62,254 nucleotides of DNA from Flagellimonas abyssi (GCF_019457905.1 NZ_JAHZSV010000024.1:1-62254), one strand, 5' to 3'; shown: positions 36,129 through 45,725, counted from the first letter of the stretch. Numbers and translations: made by a program. The notes: a model not told the origin generated them from the letters alone.

Positions 36129-36740
36129 TTATAGGAAATCTATTTGATTCAGTTGTGAAAATTTCGTCAAAAAATGGGCGTAGCCAAAGGAATCCTTGAT
36201 ATCTAGATAAGCAGAACCCATCATTTCTGCAATGATGGTTCCGTCCAGTTTCAGGCATTCATCCCCAAACCATTCCAAGGCAAAGGTGTGCCACACTTCT
36301 TCATAAATTTTAACGGTTGTATACTCTACTTGACATCCAAAATCCAGTTCTTCGGTAATGGATTTGGGCTCAATTGCACCATTTTCCTGAGTTAACTGCA
36401 CAAGTTTTTGTTCTTTATGGACCGGAATCCAATCGCAATGTTGAAAATCAGTTATGTTGGTTAACACTGAATCTTTCTCCTCCACATTGAAGCTCCATTT
36501 TATGAACTCATCAAAACAGCCCCAAATGTTATCGTTGAGCCCACCATATGCCCTTGAGCCCACACGATGCTTTATTTCAATTTTCCCTTCTCGAGTCTTA
36601 ATGCCAATATCCACATTGTTGAGATCGAGGTAAAAATCGGTCCGTGTGTTGGTTGATGTGCAATTGAGTTGTTGGAACAGATGTGCAAATTGCTCTTTTT
36701 CATTTTGAAAAAACCATCTTATTTCTCTGGTTCTGTACAT
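36129..36740 (-). CDS. Uncharacterised protein with CYTH-like features
   Basis: A 203-residue protein from ATG 36740 (MYRTREIRWFF). The frame extends upstream to 36833, but that part is A+T-rich and looks non-coding. The start with RTREIRW and the strand DIGIKTREGKIEIKHRV recall CYTH/triphosphate-tunnel proteins, but I do not see a complete ExExK pattern. It is therefore left as uncharacterised. Soluble, no signal peptide. Confidence 0.65.
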   Translation of the reverse strand: MYRTREIRWFFQNEKEQFAHLFQQLNCTSTNTRTDFYLDLNNVDIGIKTREGKIEIKHRVGSRAYGGLNDNIWGCFDEFIKWSFNVEEKDSVLTNITDFQHCDWIPVHKEQKLVQLTQENGAIEPKSITEELDFGCQVEYTTVKIYEEVWHTFALEWFGDECLKLDGTIIAEMMGSAYLDIKDSFGYAHFLTKFSQLNQIDFL

Positions 36741-36972
36741 AGTTTGTCGTGTTACACCACAGGTAAACTGGAAAACTAATAAAACGACATTTGGTCGAAT
36801 GACTTCAAACCGTAAAAAATTAACTGTAAGCATTTAAGGGTATAAACAAACACTACCAAAACGTATTGAGTCCACAAGATTATTCTTTGCATCAAACAAA
36901 TAGAAACTTGAGAAGTAATTTTAAGGTAGATGCTAAACGGTAGGCATATTTGTTACCGCAAATTTTAATACT

Positions 36973-37422
36973 ATGAATAAGGATATAAAAGAAATCGAGG
37001 ATAGTATAAATGACATTATCCAGAAAAATGAAGATGCCATAAAGGGCTATGAAAAGGCGGCCGAAAATGCCGAAGCCATTGGACTGAAAAACTATTTTCG
37101 CACCAAATCCGAGGAAAGGAGAACTTTTCTGGTTGCATTAAAATCTTCTGTACCGGAATTGGATACCCGCGAAGATGTAAGCGGTAGTGCCACAGGAGCT
37201 ATGCACAGGACTTGGATGGATGTGAAGGCATTTTTTTCGGGAGACAACGATGAAGCCATGTTGGAAGAGGCCATTCGAGGAGACAAAGCTGCTATAGAGG
37301 AGTACAATGATGTGCTGGCCAATACTGCTTTGCCTGCAAAAACTGCCCAAATCATTAGGGAACAGCGAGATTGGATTGCAGCGACTCTGAATAAGATCAA
37401 GAGATTGGAAGATGTAAAGTAG
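36973..37422 (+). CDS. PA2169/DUF2383-like four-helix stress protein
   Basis: A 149-residue all-helical protein. IQKNEDAIKGYEKAAENAEA and AYFRTKSEERRTF-like helices (NYFRTKSEERR) and DEAMLEEAIRGDKAAIEEY carry the Glu/His-rich pattern of ferritin-like PA2169/DUF2383 proteins, which are linked to stationary-phase and stress responses. Specific metal binding is not proven here. A truncated relative lies at 12301-12537. The start is ATG 36973. Confidence 0.85.
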   Translation: MNKDIKEIEDSINDIIQKNEDAIKGYEKAAENAEAIGLKNYFRTKSEERRTFLVALKSSVPELDTREDVSGSATGAMHRTWMDVKAFFSGDNDEAMLEEAIRGDKAAIEEYNDVLANTALPAKTAQIIREQRDWIAATLNKIKRLEDVK

Positions 37423-37563
37423 GGTTTGGTCAAACTGTAAATATTCAGCTAATAATGGACTGATCTTGGTCTAAATACAAGTGATGGTTTTTACATGATT
37501 ATTAGGGTAAAGTACTGACAATTGTTGGATGACCAATTTGCTACCACACGAAAATTAAAGACA

Positions 37564-37938
37564 ATGAACAAGGAAGAATTATTAGGAAAGGAATTAAGTA
37601 ACTTGTATGCCATTTCAAAACAAGTCAATCACTATTTTAATGGTAGCGACATAAGTTTTCTGTCCGAACGGATACAACAACTTTTGATGAAATATGTAAA
37701 ATTTAGTTGTAACAATGAGGAACGGGTTAGCGAATCATTACGGAGTCTGAATATTAATCCAGGAAATACTAAAGATTCAATAGTCCAGGAGATTATAGAG
37801 AACCTCAACGAAATAGCAACGCAAAAGGAGTATGCCAGAGAGGTCAGGGAAATGGGCTTTATCATGTCATTGAACCGTTTGATTAGTTACCACATGGCAA
37901 ATATCAATAATTTGGATTTCCGAAGTAGAGATATGTAA
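37564..37938 (+). CDS. Uncharacterised helical (ferritin-like) protein
   Basis: A 124-residue protein from ATG 37564 (MNKEELLGKEL). Helices such as LSNLYAISKQVNHYF, ERIQQLLMKYVKFSC and EYAREVREMGFIMSLNRLIS suggest a DUF892/YciE-like or DUF2383-like bundle, though I do not find the full metal-ligand pattern. Neighbours are similar helical stress genes. Confidence 0.55.
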   Translation: MNKEELLGKELSNLYAISKQVNHYFNGSDISFLSERIQQLLMKYVKFSCNNEERVSESLRSLNINPGNTKDSIVQEIIENLNEIATQKEYAREVREMGFIMSLNRLISYHMANINNLDFRSRDM

Positions 37939-38129
37939 CCTCGCAGCCCAGGTAAGATAACTTCCAAACAATGAACGGTAAGTTTATTGCATGATTTACT
38001 TGATGCTGTAGTTAAAATGGTGAAAGCCATGTAAAAACTTTATGAATCCATACTTCATGCTTTCAGGTCGATTAACCTGAACATATTCCCATATTATTCT
38101 TTTACAGTACAAATCATTATTAAACAGTT

Positions 38130-38447
38130 ATGCAAATTATTTACGAATACCACGATGTTGCACAAAGTGACCGACTGGAAAAATTGGCAAAAGAGAAACT
38201 GGAGTACCTAAAAAGGAAATTTGATATAATTCTTCGTGCCGATGTTTTTTTTAAGTATGAGAATACGTCTTCCCCCGGTACTGGCAACATCTGTAATATA
38301 CGCTTGAACCTTCCCGGACCAAGATTGTTCGCAGAGGCAAGCCACGAGAATTTTGAAAATTCGATTACTGAATCGATTAATAATCTGGAACACCAGCTCC
38401 GTAAGAGAAAAGGGAAAAATGAAAGAATATTAACAAGAAATTATTGA
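38130..38447 (+). CDS. Ribosome hibernation factor-like protein (HPF/YfiA family)
   Basis: A 105-residue protein with the beta-alpha-beta-beta-beta-alpha order of the short HPF/RaiA domain: MQIIYEYHDVAQSDRLEKLA, KRKFDIILRADVFFKYENTS, ICNIRLNLPGPRLFAEASHE and SITESINNLEHQLRKRKGK. Its basic C-terminal tail agrees with ribosome binding. It lacks a long C-terminal dimerisation domain, so it is the short type. It precedes the PfpI-like gene by 3 bp (operon), consistent with a stress cluster. Confidence 0.85.
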   Translation: MQIIYEYHDVAQSDRLEKLAKEKLEYLKRKFDIILRADVFFKYENTSSPGTGNICNIRLNLPGPRLFAEASHENFENSITESINNLEHQLRKRKGKNERILTRNY

Positions 38448-38450
38448 AAC

Positions 38451-39014
38451 ATGAGATTAGAAGATAAAAAAATCGCAATTGTAGCAACCCATGGCTTTGA
38501 GAAATCTGAACTGTTTGAACCATTGAACGCGTTAAAGGAGGAAGGTGCCCAAGTACATGTCATCGCCCCAGAGAGTGGCTTTATAAAAAGTTGGGACCAA
38601 AAGGATTGGGGTGAAAGCATATTGGTGGACATGACCTTGGCCAATGCAGCCCCATCAGACTATGATAGTTTGGTGTTGCCTGGAGGAGTCATGAATCCCG
38701 ATATGTTGCGCACCAACAAGGATGCCATTCAATTTATTCGGGCCTTTTTCCAAGAGGGTAAGCCGGTTGCTGCCATTTGCCATGCACCTTGGTTGTTGAT
38801 TGATGCGGGCGTTTTGCAAAATAGAAAAGCAACTTCCTATAAAAGTATTAAGCAAGATATCATCAACGCAGGAGCCAATTGGCTGGACCAAGAGGTTGTT
38901 GTGGACCAAGGCATGGTAACCAGTAGAAATCCTGACGATTTACCTGCATTTATACAGAAAATTGTGGAGGAAACCATGGAGGGCAAACATAAAGGGCAAA
39001 GTTTAAACGCCTAG
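38451..39014 (+). CDS. DJ-1/PfpI-family glutamine amidotransferase-like protein
   Basis: A 187-residue protein. The nucleophile elbow is AAICHAPWLL (Cys110), preceded by a Glu-bearing APESG loop and DSLVLPGGV. Family members (YhbO, PfpI) act as stress-induced deglycases or proteases; activity here is inferred. The start is three bases after the preceding stop, so coupling with the hibernation factor is likely. Confidence 0.92.
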   Translation: MRLEDKKIAIVATHGFEKSELFEPLNALKEEGAQVHVIAPESGFIKSWDQKDWGESILVDMTLANAAPSDYDSLVLPGGVMNPDMLRTNKDAIQFIRAFFQEGKPVAAICHAPWLLIDAGVLQNRKATSYKSIKQDIINAGANWLDQEVVVDQGMVTSRNPDDLPAFIQKIVEETMEGKHKGQSLNA

Positions 39015-39121
39015 GTTGTTTTCGGCATTACTGAATCTTTAAATGGCAGGGGCCCGCAAATACGAATGCATTTTGGATTTGATTGAATGTATAGTTTGCA
39101 AAAAAAAAACAATTACGAACA

Positions 39122-39190
39122 ATGATTTATACCAATAAAATGGAAACGGACCATGACAAAATCACCCTAAAAATAGGTGAAAATAAGTAA
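39122..39190 (+). other. Possible micro-frame upstream of a terminator-like hairpin
   Basis: A 22-residue frame (MIYTNKMETDHDKITLKIGE start), followed by a hairpin at 39240-39258 (GTACGAC with GTCGTGC) and a T-run. Too short to be sure; may be a remnant or a small peptide. The rest of 39015-39442 has no gene. Confidence 0.3.
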
Positions 39191-39442
39191 GGTTAAAGGA
39201 AATTGTCGATACATTTAAAAGTACAATTCCTCACATTAAGTACGACTAAGGGTCGTGCTTTTTATTTCTTTTGAATTCCTTTATTCTATCTATTAACATT
39301 GTAATTAGGTCAAGAAATACAATGGCCACGTATAAAACTCTCATTTTAGTGGAATTGTACAATAAATTCGAAAAATTGTATAACATATCCGGCCAGAATT
39401 CCGGCATCTTTGAACTAACGCTAAATAACTAATTCTACTATC

Positions 39443-39565
39443 ATGAAAAATAAACAATATGCCAAAGTTGGGACTGTTCGTAAAAAAGTCGCCCCCACCA
39501 TGAACAAGCCTTTAAAGGAAAGGACTTTAATTAAAGAAGAATTCAATTCTGAAGAGGCAGTCTAG
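39443..39565 (+). CDS. Small basic protein (40 aa)
   Basis: A 40-residue frame (MKNKQYAKVGTVRKKVAPTM start, ending SEEAV) with a basic N-terminal half and acidic C-terminus. It has a clean start and stop and lies in a 1.2-kb region lacking other genes. No family recognised. Confidence 0.4.
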   Translation: MKNKQYAKVGTVRKKVAPTMNKPLKERTLIKEEFNSEEAV

Positions 39566-40548
39566 TTTCAAAATGAGCCAATAGACTCTACAGTAAACCT
39601 ATTTTTAGCCCTATAAAAGAAATAATATGCAAGCCACACACCATTAACTCAACACGCCTAACACCAAACTTTGGGGAAGTATATCGAGACTCAAAGGGGA
39701 TTGCATACTCCAGTTTCATAATCGGAATGGTAGGTGCACAGTTGTTTCGGTGGATTTGGCCGCAGGTATCTCCTATAGGGAATTTGATTTGGACTTAGCG
39801 AAATAACTCCAGATGGAGATGAGCAATGATAGAGGGACGGTTCCTTTTTTATTTTCTGCCCGGAAGGAAACCTTCAATTTAAATGTATAAAAAAATGGTT
39901 AGCAAAAACAAAATATTGAAACTTCCGACAATGCTTTTGGCAAGCAATCAAAGTGCACTGAACTAAAGCATGTCGAATAGACCACATAATTAATCAAACA
40001 AAGCGCTTTAAATATTCCAGTGATGGTCTACTTCGAATTACTATGAGGAATGCTATAGGAATTTAACTAAGGCATAATAGTGTTTTTCGTTAGTTGGTTG
40101 TAGAAGGGGCGGGCGCACATTGCCCTTTCCTTTTTCGATGGAAGACCGTAGCCGTTGTATTCTGCAATATTTGGTAGTTTTAAACTAAAGCTAGGCATTA
40201 TTGTCAATATAGCTTTCCCAAAAGGAGCCGCTTGCGGATGGATGGAAAGCTACCAAATATTTAAAGCACCTTTAATGAGGAACCAAATCTATTGAACAAA
40301 ATTATGAAGGCCATTGATCAGAATCACTTAATACGGCTATCACACCACTCGGGCGGAGATTGCTTAAACGGCTCTTTGGCCAGCCGCTTCTTGTTTAAGA
40401 ATGTTCATAGCAGGGCTTCTTCAATATTTTTACGGTTTCTCTATGTTATGTATAAGAGCCTACCGGAAAAATCGAAAGAATCAGAATTTTATACAACCGG
40501 CTCCAAAGTTCCGAATGAATTCTTCCAGAAACTGTCAATTTCTAGGTA
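39566..40548. other. Non-coding stretch with a long-range inverted repeat
   Basis: No intact gene is supported. A fragment ending at about 39805 reads SVDLAAGISYREFDLDLAK and stops, possibly a gene tail. At 40167-40177 and 40250-40260 there is a perfect 11-bp inverted repeat (ATATTTGGTAG), enclosing 72 bp. An 85-codon frame at 40292-40549 overlaps the SemiSWEET start, but its composition is not convincing. Confidence 0.4.
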
Positions 40549-40830
40549 ATGGAATGGGTAGAGATTATAGGCATTCTTGCAGGCTTTTTTACCACAATAG
40601 GTGCAGTGCCCCAAATTGTAAAGGCGTATCATAGCAAAAGTGTGGGTGATGTATCGGTCTGGATGTTTTTTGCCATACTTGCCGGAGTAATACTATGGAC
40701 GATTTACGGTTTGATCCAAAAAGATTGGCCAATCATTATCACAAATGGAATTTCTATGCTTTTGAACGGTACAATGATCTATTTCTATTATAAATTCACT
40801 GAAAAGTCTTTCACCCGGAAAAAGCGGTAG
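40549..40830 (+). CDS. SemiSWEET-type PQ-loop sugar transporter
   Basis: A 93-residue protein with three membrane segments: IIGILAGFFTTIGAVPQIVK with the PQ motif, MFFAILAGVILWTIYGLI, and IIITNGISMLLNGTMIYFYY. Bacterial SemiSWEETs work as dimers to move sugars by facilitated diffusion. KSVGDVSVWM follows helix one, as in the family. The ATG at 40549 is used. Confidence 0.92.
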   Translation: MEWVEIIGILAGFFTTIGAVPQIVKAYHSKSVGDVSVWMFFAILAGVILWTIYGLIQKDWPIIITNGISMLLNGTMIYFYYKFTEKSFTRKKR

Positions 40831-40924
40831 GCCAAGCTTTTTCAATTGGAACATATATTCATACTATCCGTGGTACTTCTGATTCAAGCTGATAGGACTA
40901 TGGCAGGTAGACTGCAAAAAAAAA

Positions 40925-40944
40925 GGCGGACATAAGGGTCCGCC
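40925..40944 (-). terminator. Terminator after the yciE-like gene
   Basis: A 6-bp perfect stem (GGCGGA at 40925-40930 with TCCGCC at 40939-40944) sits next to an A-run at 40916-40924 on the plus strand (a T-run on the minus strand), so it ends minus-strand transcription. It is also placed to help insulate the SemiSWEET gene. Confidence 0.75.
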
Positions 40945-40965
40945 TACAAATCAATTTATGGAAGT

Positions 40966-41451
40966 CTAGGCCTTTGCTTCCTCATTAATCCTATTTTCGG
41001 CAAGCTTGTCCATCTTCTCATCTGCATCATATTCTTCGTCCAATGTAGTCTGCAATTTGCTGGCAATATCATTGAGCCCCAATTGCTTTGCAAATTTTAC
41101 CGCAGTTCCATACCCTGAAATCTCATAATGCTCAATGCGTTGGCAGTTTGCAATAATTCCTGCATCCCTAACATCACTATCTGCATCTTCTTCTAGAAAA
41201 TGCGCTGTTTCTTCAATGAGCCCTTTCATGGCCTTGCACTCTTCTCCGAAAGGATTAATTCCAATTTCTGTGCAGATTTCCTTGATTCTTTCCTTGTGCT
41301 TTTGGGTTTCTTCCTTGTGGGATGCAATGGCGTTCTTCAATTCGCTGTCATTCACATTTTGCATGACTTTTGGAAGGGCATCCAACAATTGGTTTTCCGC
41401 ACTGTACAAGTCCTTTAATTGATGTTCAAATAAATCTTTTAATGTCTTCAT
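40966..41451 (-). CDS. DUF892/YciE-like ferritin-like protein
   Basis: A 161-residue helical protein. MKTLKDLFEHQLKDLYSAEN and LLDALPKVMQNVNDSELKNA begin it. Helices carry Glu/His ligands (EETQKHKERIKEICTEIG; NCQRIEHYEISGYGTAVKFA; LQTTLDEEYDADEKMDKLAE), as in YciE-type diiron proteins linked to osmotic and oxidative stress. The ATG is at 41451. A terminator follows. Confidence 0.93.
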   Translation of the reverse strand: MKTLKDLFEHQLKDLYSAENQLLDALPKVMQNVNDSELKNAIASHKEETQKHKERIKEICTEIGINPFGEECKAMKGLIEETAHFLEEDADSDVRDAGIIANCQRIEHYEISGYGTAVKFAKQLGLNDIASKLQTTLDEEYDADEKMDKLAENRINEEAKA

Positions 41452-41988
41452 TTTTCTTAATTTTTATTTTTTAAATAAATAGGGGCTTTTCCTAATCGTT
41501 TACATATTCTACCCTAATATAACTGGTCCAAGGTTTATTTAAAAACCCAGACAGGGAATGGGTCAATTATTGAATTTTTAAGATTAAAAATTGTCTGATA
41601 CGGGAAATAATGTAGTTTGTCCAGTTGGTCAATGCAATTAAAACAATGGGAAATTTTCTTATTCAAGGTTAGGACAATAAAAAACCTGAGGCATTAGATC
41701 TTACTGGATCGGATTTAATCAAAAGTGTAGATTCCTTTTGCACTAAAGATAGATTTCATGCGATTAAAAAAAATTATCTGGCTGCTCTATTTTTACGGGG
41801 ATTAAATTCATCCTGTAAAATTTAGACCTATCTGCCCTTGAAGGTAACTTGCAACGAACCCTTAGGCTTTTTTTGCAGATTGTATTCCGATGATATGTGG
41901 GTAAAAAGCAGAGGTAAAGGACAGTATAATATTTTGATTGGATTGACCAATACCAACCGTTTAAGAATTAACATTAAATATATTGATT
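41452..41988. other. Non-coding stretch between yciE-like and DUF421 genes
   Basis: A+T-rich and without a recognisable gene. It must hold the divergent promoters of both neighbours, which I could not localise. Confidence 0.45.
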
Positions 41989-42510
41989 ATGAGTGATTGG
42001 TTCGAGTTTTCATGGGAAGCCTTTTTTGCTATTTTGATCACGGCCACTGGTATTTACCTAGTCGTTATTTTAATGACCCGTTTATGTGGTAAGCGCAGTT
42101 TTTCCAAAATGTCAAGTTTCGATTTCGCGATGACCGTTGCCATTGGGTCAATCATCGCTTCCACGATCTTATCGAAATCCGTGAGCCTAATGGATGGTAT
42201 TGTTGGAACTGTGGCAGTCTACCTGCTTCAAATCTTTGCAGCTTTCATACGGCGCAGCGATACAGTTAAAAAAGTAATGGACAACGAACCTCTTTTGCTC
42301 ATGGATGGTTCGCTTATTTTGGAAGATAATCTGAAAAAAAGTAGGGTGGCGAAATCTGATTTACGGGCTAAGTTAAGGGAAGCCAATGTTGTGGAACTTT
42401 CTGAAGTTAAAGCGGTTGTTTTTGAGACAACCGGTGATATTTCCGTCCTTCATAAAGCGCATGACCGACCTGTAGAGGATTTTTTATTGGAGGATGTGGC
42501 CCGCAGTTGA
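41989..42510 (+). CDS. DUF421 (YetF-like) membrane protein
   Basis: A 173-residue protein with three N-terminal membrane segments (FFAILITATGIYLVVILMTR; FDFAMTVAIGSIIASTIL; GIVGTVAVYLLQIFAAFI) and a soluble C-terminal domain (EPLLLMDGSLILEDNLKKSR, VVELSEVKAVVFETTGDIS). The loop GKRSFSKMSSFDF is the family signature. The start is the ATG at 41989 rather than a TTG two codons upstream. Likely a stress-associated envelope protein; function unknown. Confidence 0.93.
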   Translation: MSDWFEFSWEAFFAILITATGIYLVVILMTRLCGKRSFSKMSSFDFAMTVAIGSIIASTILSKSVSLMDGIVGTVAVYLLQIFAAFIRRSDTVKKVMDNEPLLLMDGSLILEDNLKKSRVAKSDLRAKLREANVVELSEVKAVVFETTGDISVLHKAHDRPVEDFLLEDVARS

Positions 42511-42529
42511 ATAGCCTTTTTTTATATGT

Positions 42530-43100
42530 TTATTTTCCCAACAACAATTGGCTGGCATTTTGCCCACTTTTCTTTTTCCCATCATTTTCCTCCTCATTAG
42601 CGGCAAGATAGTGGTCTGTATCTCCCAGACCTACTATTTTAATAATATTGACCACTTTATCGTATAGCATTAAGGCTACAATGATGAGGGCGGCACTTAA
42701 GATGCTAGAAATCGCCAAACGGGAATAGTAAATCATTTCAAACCAGTTGTTGGGTACATTATCTGAATCTGTAACTGGCAGATTGAATAGTGAAAGGAGA
42801 TCAATGCTGAAATAAAGAGTGCTGTGTCAAACTTGGCGATTTGAAGTACATGACGGTCGTTTTTTATTTTAATTTTGAACCTGTGCTTAGACCTAACAAT
42901 GTGAGAAGTAATGTCAAAATGGTCGCCGATGCCAAAATTATGGTATTGCAAAGCATACTAAGTCCTTCAAGTGAGTTTTTTATCAGTACTTTGGCTTCAT
43001 CACCACTGAGTTCCCCGACAGAAAAGAACCGATCAATAGTATGGCCAATGAAATTGGCCCACCAATCAACGCCTTTTAAAGGGGACAGGTTGTAGAGTTT
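42530..43100 (-). pseudogene. Decayed paralogue of the four-helix membrane protein at 35474
   Basis: Segments line up with that protein in order. On the minus strand the fragments read GELSGDEAKVLIKNSLEGLS, MLCNTIILASATILTLLLTLLG, HVLQIAKFDTALFISALISF and IIVALMLYDKVVNIIKIVGL, then GDTDHYLAANEE. The first helix region has stops where the intact gene has Leu codons. Frame changes occur near 42735 and 42865. Non-functional. Confidence 0.88.
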
Positions 43101-43276
43101 CAGTGCCTGTTTCTGGTTTATAACAACATACAATTGGATGGTTCGGTCATCCCAACGAGCGTTAAATGGGATAAACATAAGAGCACTGTTAACCAATAGT
43201 GCTTTTATTCTTTTATGCATTCAACAATACCTCTCCTCATCCACAATTTTCCTAAAATGATGGCTTTTTTCAAATT

Positions 43277-43789
43277 TTACTTTGGGCTATGCAATTCCAA
43301 ATCGCCCTCTTCACCCAAGTCTTGCTTTTTTCCTGTTAAGGCCCCGATGCCCATTTTCAACAAACTTGCGAACTTTCCGTGCCTGGTATCCCAGTAATGC
43401 GCATCCTCTGGAATTACTTTTATTGCCGTAAGGTTAGGATCGTCAACGCCATCGAACCAAGTATCGTCCGATTTCCCATAGTACTTTTCCAAGACTGTTC
43501 TATCCGTGGTGATAAATGCGTGTCCATATACGGTCATGAACTCCATATCACTTGGTTTGGAATAAATCAACTGAATGCTTTTATCTGAGTTTAAATAGGA
43601 ATTATGTTCACTATTTTTATTGCTCAAAAACCAGATGCACCCTTCATCGTCCACTTCCTTGGTGCTCATTGGGATTGTATGCGAGGGCTTTGACCCAAGA
43701 TTGGTTTCCATAATGGCAATATCGATATCTTCTGCCAGTTCTTTTATTTTTTGTTTTGCCTCGTTGCTAAAAAGATTTTTGGTCCCCAT
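43277..43789 (-). CDS. Pyridoxamine 5'-phosphate oxidase-family (general stress protein 26-like)
   Basis: A 170-residue flavin-binding split-barrel protein. IDIAIMETNLGSKPSHTIPM, GCIWFLSNKNSEHNSYLNSD, IQLIYSKPSDMEFMTVYGHA and TAIKVIPEDAHYWDTRHGK match the stress-linked PPOX subgroup. True pyridoxine oxidation is unlikely because the family binds FMN/FAD with other substrates. The start is ATG 43789. Another member of the island's stress set. Confidence 0.92.
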   Translation of the reverse strand: MGTKNLFSNEAKQKIKELAEDIDIAIMETNLGSKPSHTIPMSTKEVDDEGCIWFLSNKNSEHNSYLNSDKSIQLIYSKPSDMEFMTVYGHAFITTDRTVLEKYYGKSDDTWFDGVDDPNLTAIKVIPEDAHYWDTRHGKFASLLKMGIGALTGKKQDLGEEGDLELHSPK

Positions 43790-44172
43790 ATTTTAAAATT
43801 TATAATTATAGCGGAAAACTACATCAGAGTTCAAAAAAATGATATACCAATACAATCGGATTTTGACTCGATAAATTTCCAGGTTAAATTAGATTCTTAA
43901 CCTTTTTTATGGCTCTTTGACAGGTGCCCCAAATACACTTCTAAAAAAAGAGTCTTTTGAACTTCAATTATTAATGTTATCATGAGTTTCATATTTATTT
44001 TGTATACCCGTTTTGGAATTTGTAAAATACCTTTTTATGTAAAGATTTGAGATAGTAGTTTCCGTTAAGCTGTAAAAATTAGCTTAAAAGAATAAAAAAA
44101 TGCCCCATTTGAGTTATAATCACAAATTTCATCAAACAATTTCTACCTTAATCATGACCAACTGATTGGCTC
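43790..44172. other. Non-coding stretch, nothing recognised
   Basis: A+T-rich; upstream region for the stress protein on the minus strand. No frame, repeat or terminator recognised. Confidence 0.4.
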
Positions 44173-44396
44173 ATGACTACCGAAATCATGCTTGTGTTTC
44201 TTGTATTGCTGACCACTTTGATCCTTTTTGCATTGCAGGTGTTATCCGGTTGAAAAGATTGCTGGTAGGCTATCAAACCAATACCCCTGTGTACCGTATC
44301 GGTAACTATAGGTTTAAACACTTTTTTATCATTGGCGGTATACTGTCGCTGATACTTTGGGCTGTGGCCACTTTGCTTTTGGAAAGGATGTTGTAG
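44173..44396 (+). pseudogene. SLC13-type permease remnant (N- and C-terminal ends joined)
   Basis: Starts MTTEIMLVFLVLLTTLILFA then LQVLSG and stops, which looks like the first helix of an SLC13/DASS (sodium:anion) permease. In another frame the sequence continues VYRIGNYRFKHFFIIGGILS and LILWAVATLLLERML, typical of the C-terminal end. The 1.5 kb or so between the ends is missing. Assignment is by pattern. Confidence 0.65.
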
Positions 44397-44540
44397 TCGA
44401 CACGCTTTATTGTTTTGAATTAATTGTTTGAATGGACAAATGATAAAATCAACCTCGATCGGCAGCAGAATGGCAAATGTATTAGTGGGTACTTGAAAGT
44501 TGATCTCATTATATTTGAATACGAATAACCTTGATGATAA

Positions 44541-45725
44541 ATGGATTATAAAGATATTACAACATTGGGCATAGCCTTCGGTCTCGGACTTTTAGTTGGA
44601 CTGCAACGTCAACACACCGATAGCAAAATGGCAGGGGTACGTACTTTTACGCTGCTTGCCATTTTGGGTACTGTCAGTGGTTTTTTGGCCCGTGATTTTG
44701 ATAATCCATTTATTCTTCCTGTTTTCGGTATTGCAATTGTTGCCCTACTGGTCGTTGCAAATGTCATTAAGCTTAAAAAATTTGATGACCCGGATGTCGG
44801 TCAAACGACTGAAATTGCCGCATTGTTAATGTATGCGATTTGTGCACATATGGTAATGGGTGACAGGGTTATCGGTATCATTGTAGGTGGGGCTTTGGCA
44901 GTTCTTCTCTATGTAAAGGAATATTTGCACGATTTTATTGAACGTTTGAACAACAAGGACCTAAAGGCTATTATGACCTTTGCCGGCATTTCACTGGTAA
45001 TTTTGCCCATTTTGCCCAATACGACCTACGGGCCCTTAGATGTGCTGAATCCCTATAATATCTGGCTAATGGTCGTATTGATCGTAGGTATTAGTGTAAT
45101 TGGTTATTTTATTTACAAATTTGTTGGTAAAAAGACAGGTATAATTTCCAATGGGGTATTAGGAGGGTTAATCAGCAGCACCGCAACAACGGTGAGTTTT
45201 GCCAGAAAAACAAAGGATACGCAATCCATAGACAAGATGGCGGCGTTTATTATCACCACGGCATCCGCCATTGCCTTGGTGCGTGTGATGGTGGAGGTGG
45301 GTGTCATTATTCCCCAAAAGTTATCACAAATAATGCTTCCCTTAACTGTTGAGTTTGTTGTAATGGTTGCAATTTGTGTTGGCCTGTTTTACAAAATAAA
45401 TAAGGAAAGTGATGACAAAATGCCAGAACCTGATAATCCAGCTCAATTTAAGAGTGCCCTGATTTTTGGTCTGCTCTATGGGTTGATACTTTTGGCGGTT
45501 GCATTTACAAAGGAAGAATTCGGTAGTGGGGCCTTGTATGTGGTTGCAATTATTAGCGGTCTTACCGATGTTGATGCCATAACCCTTTCACTTTCACAGC
45601 TCATGAAAAATGAAGGTCTAAAAACTAGCACGGGATGGCGCTTGATTCTTTTGGCTTCATTATCAAACCTTATGTTCAAAGGGGTGATGGCAGCAATACT
45701 TGGAACAAAACAATTGATGAAATAG
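44541..45725 (+). CDS. MgtC/SapB-DUF4010 membrane protein, C-terminus cut by a TAG stop
   Basis: A 394-residue polytopic protein. The N-terminal MgtC-like domain has GLGLLVGLQRQHTDSKMAGVRTFTL; the DUF4010 part spans about 170-390 (SNGVLGGLISSTATTVSFAR, SGLTDVDAITLSLSQL). After K394 an in-frame TAG (45723-45725) interrupts it. The frame then goes on IGIAFGISIIAGLLIMWLWP and ends at TAA 45801-45803, giving exactly the last membrane helix and terminal WP expected for the family. The nonsense change truncates the protein by one helix. It may still work or be readthrough; a sequencing error is possible. Confidence 0.88.
   Translation: MDYKDITTLGIAFGLGLLVGLQRQHTDSKMAGVRTFTLLAILGTVSGFLARDFDNPFILPVFGIAIVALLVVANVIKLKKFDDPDVGQTTEIAALLMYAICAHMVMGDRVIGIIVGGALAVLLYVKEYLHDFIERLNNKDLKAIMTFAGISLVILPILPNTTYGPLDVLNPYNIWLMVVLIVGISVIGYFIYKFVGKKTGIISNGVLGGLISSTATTVSFARKTKDTQSIDKMAAFIITTASAIALVRVMVEVGVIIPQKLSQIMLPLTVEFVVMVAICVGLFYKINKESDDKMPEPDNPAQFKSALIFGLLYGLILLAVAFTKEEFGSGALYVVAIISGLTDVDAITLSLSQLMKNEGLKTSTGWRLILLASLSNLMFKGVMAAILGTKQLMK

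Noticed and set aside
40292..40549. 85-codon frame just before the SemiSWEET gene
   Set aside because: Its composition is unlike neighbours and it ends overlapping the next start; kept only as a note.
44166..44396. 76-codon frame as an independent gene
   Set aside because: Its C-terminal half fits the end of a permease and its N-terminal half is out of frame with the true start, so it is part of a pseudogene.
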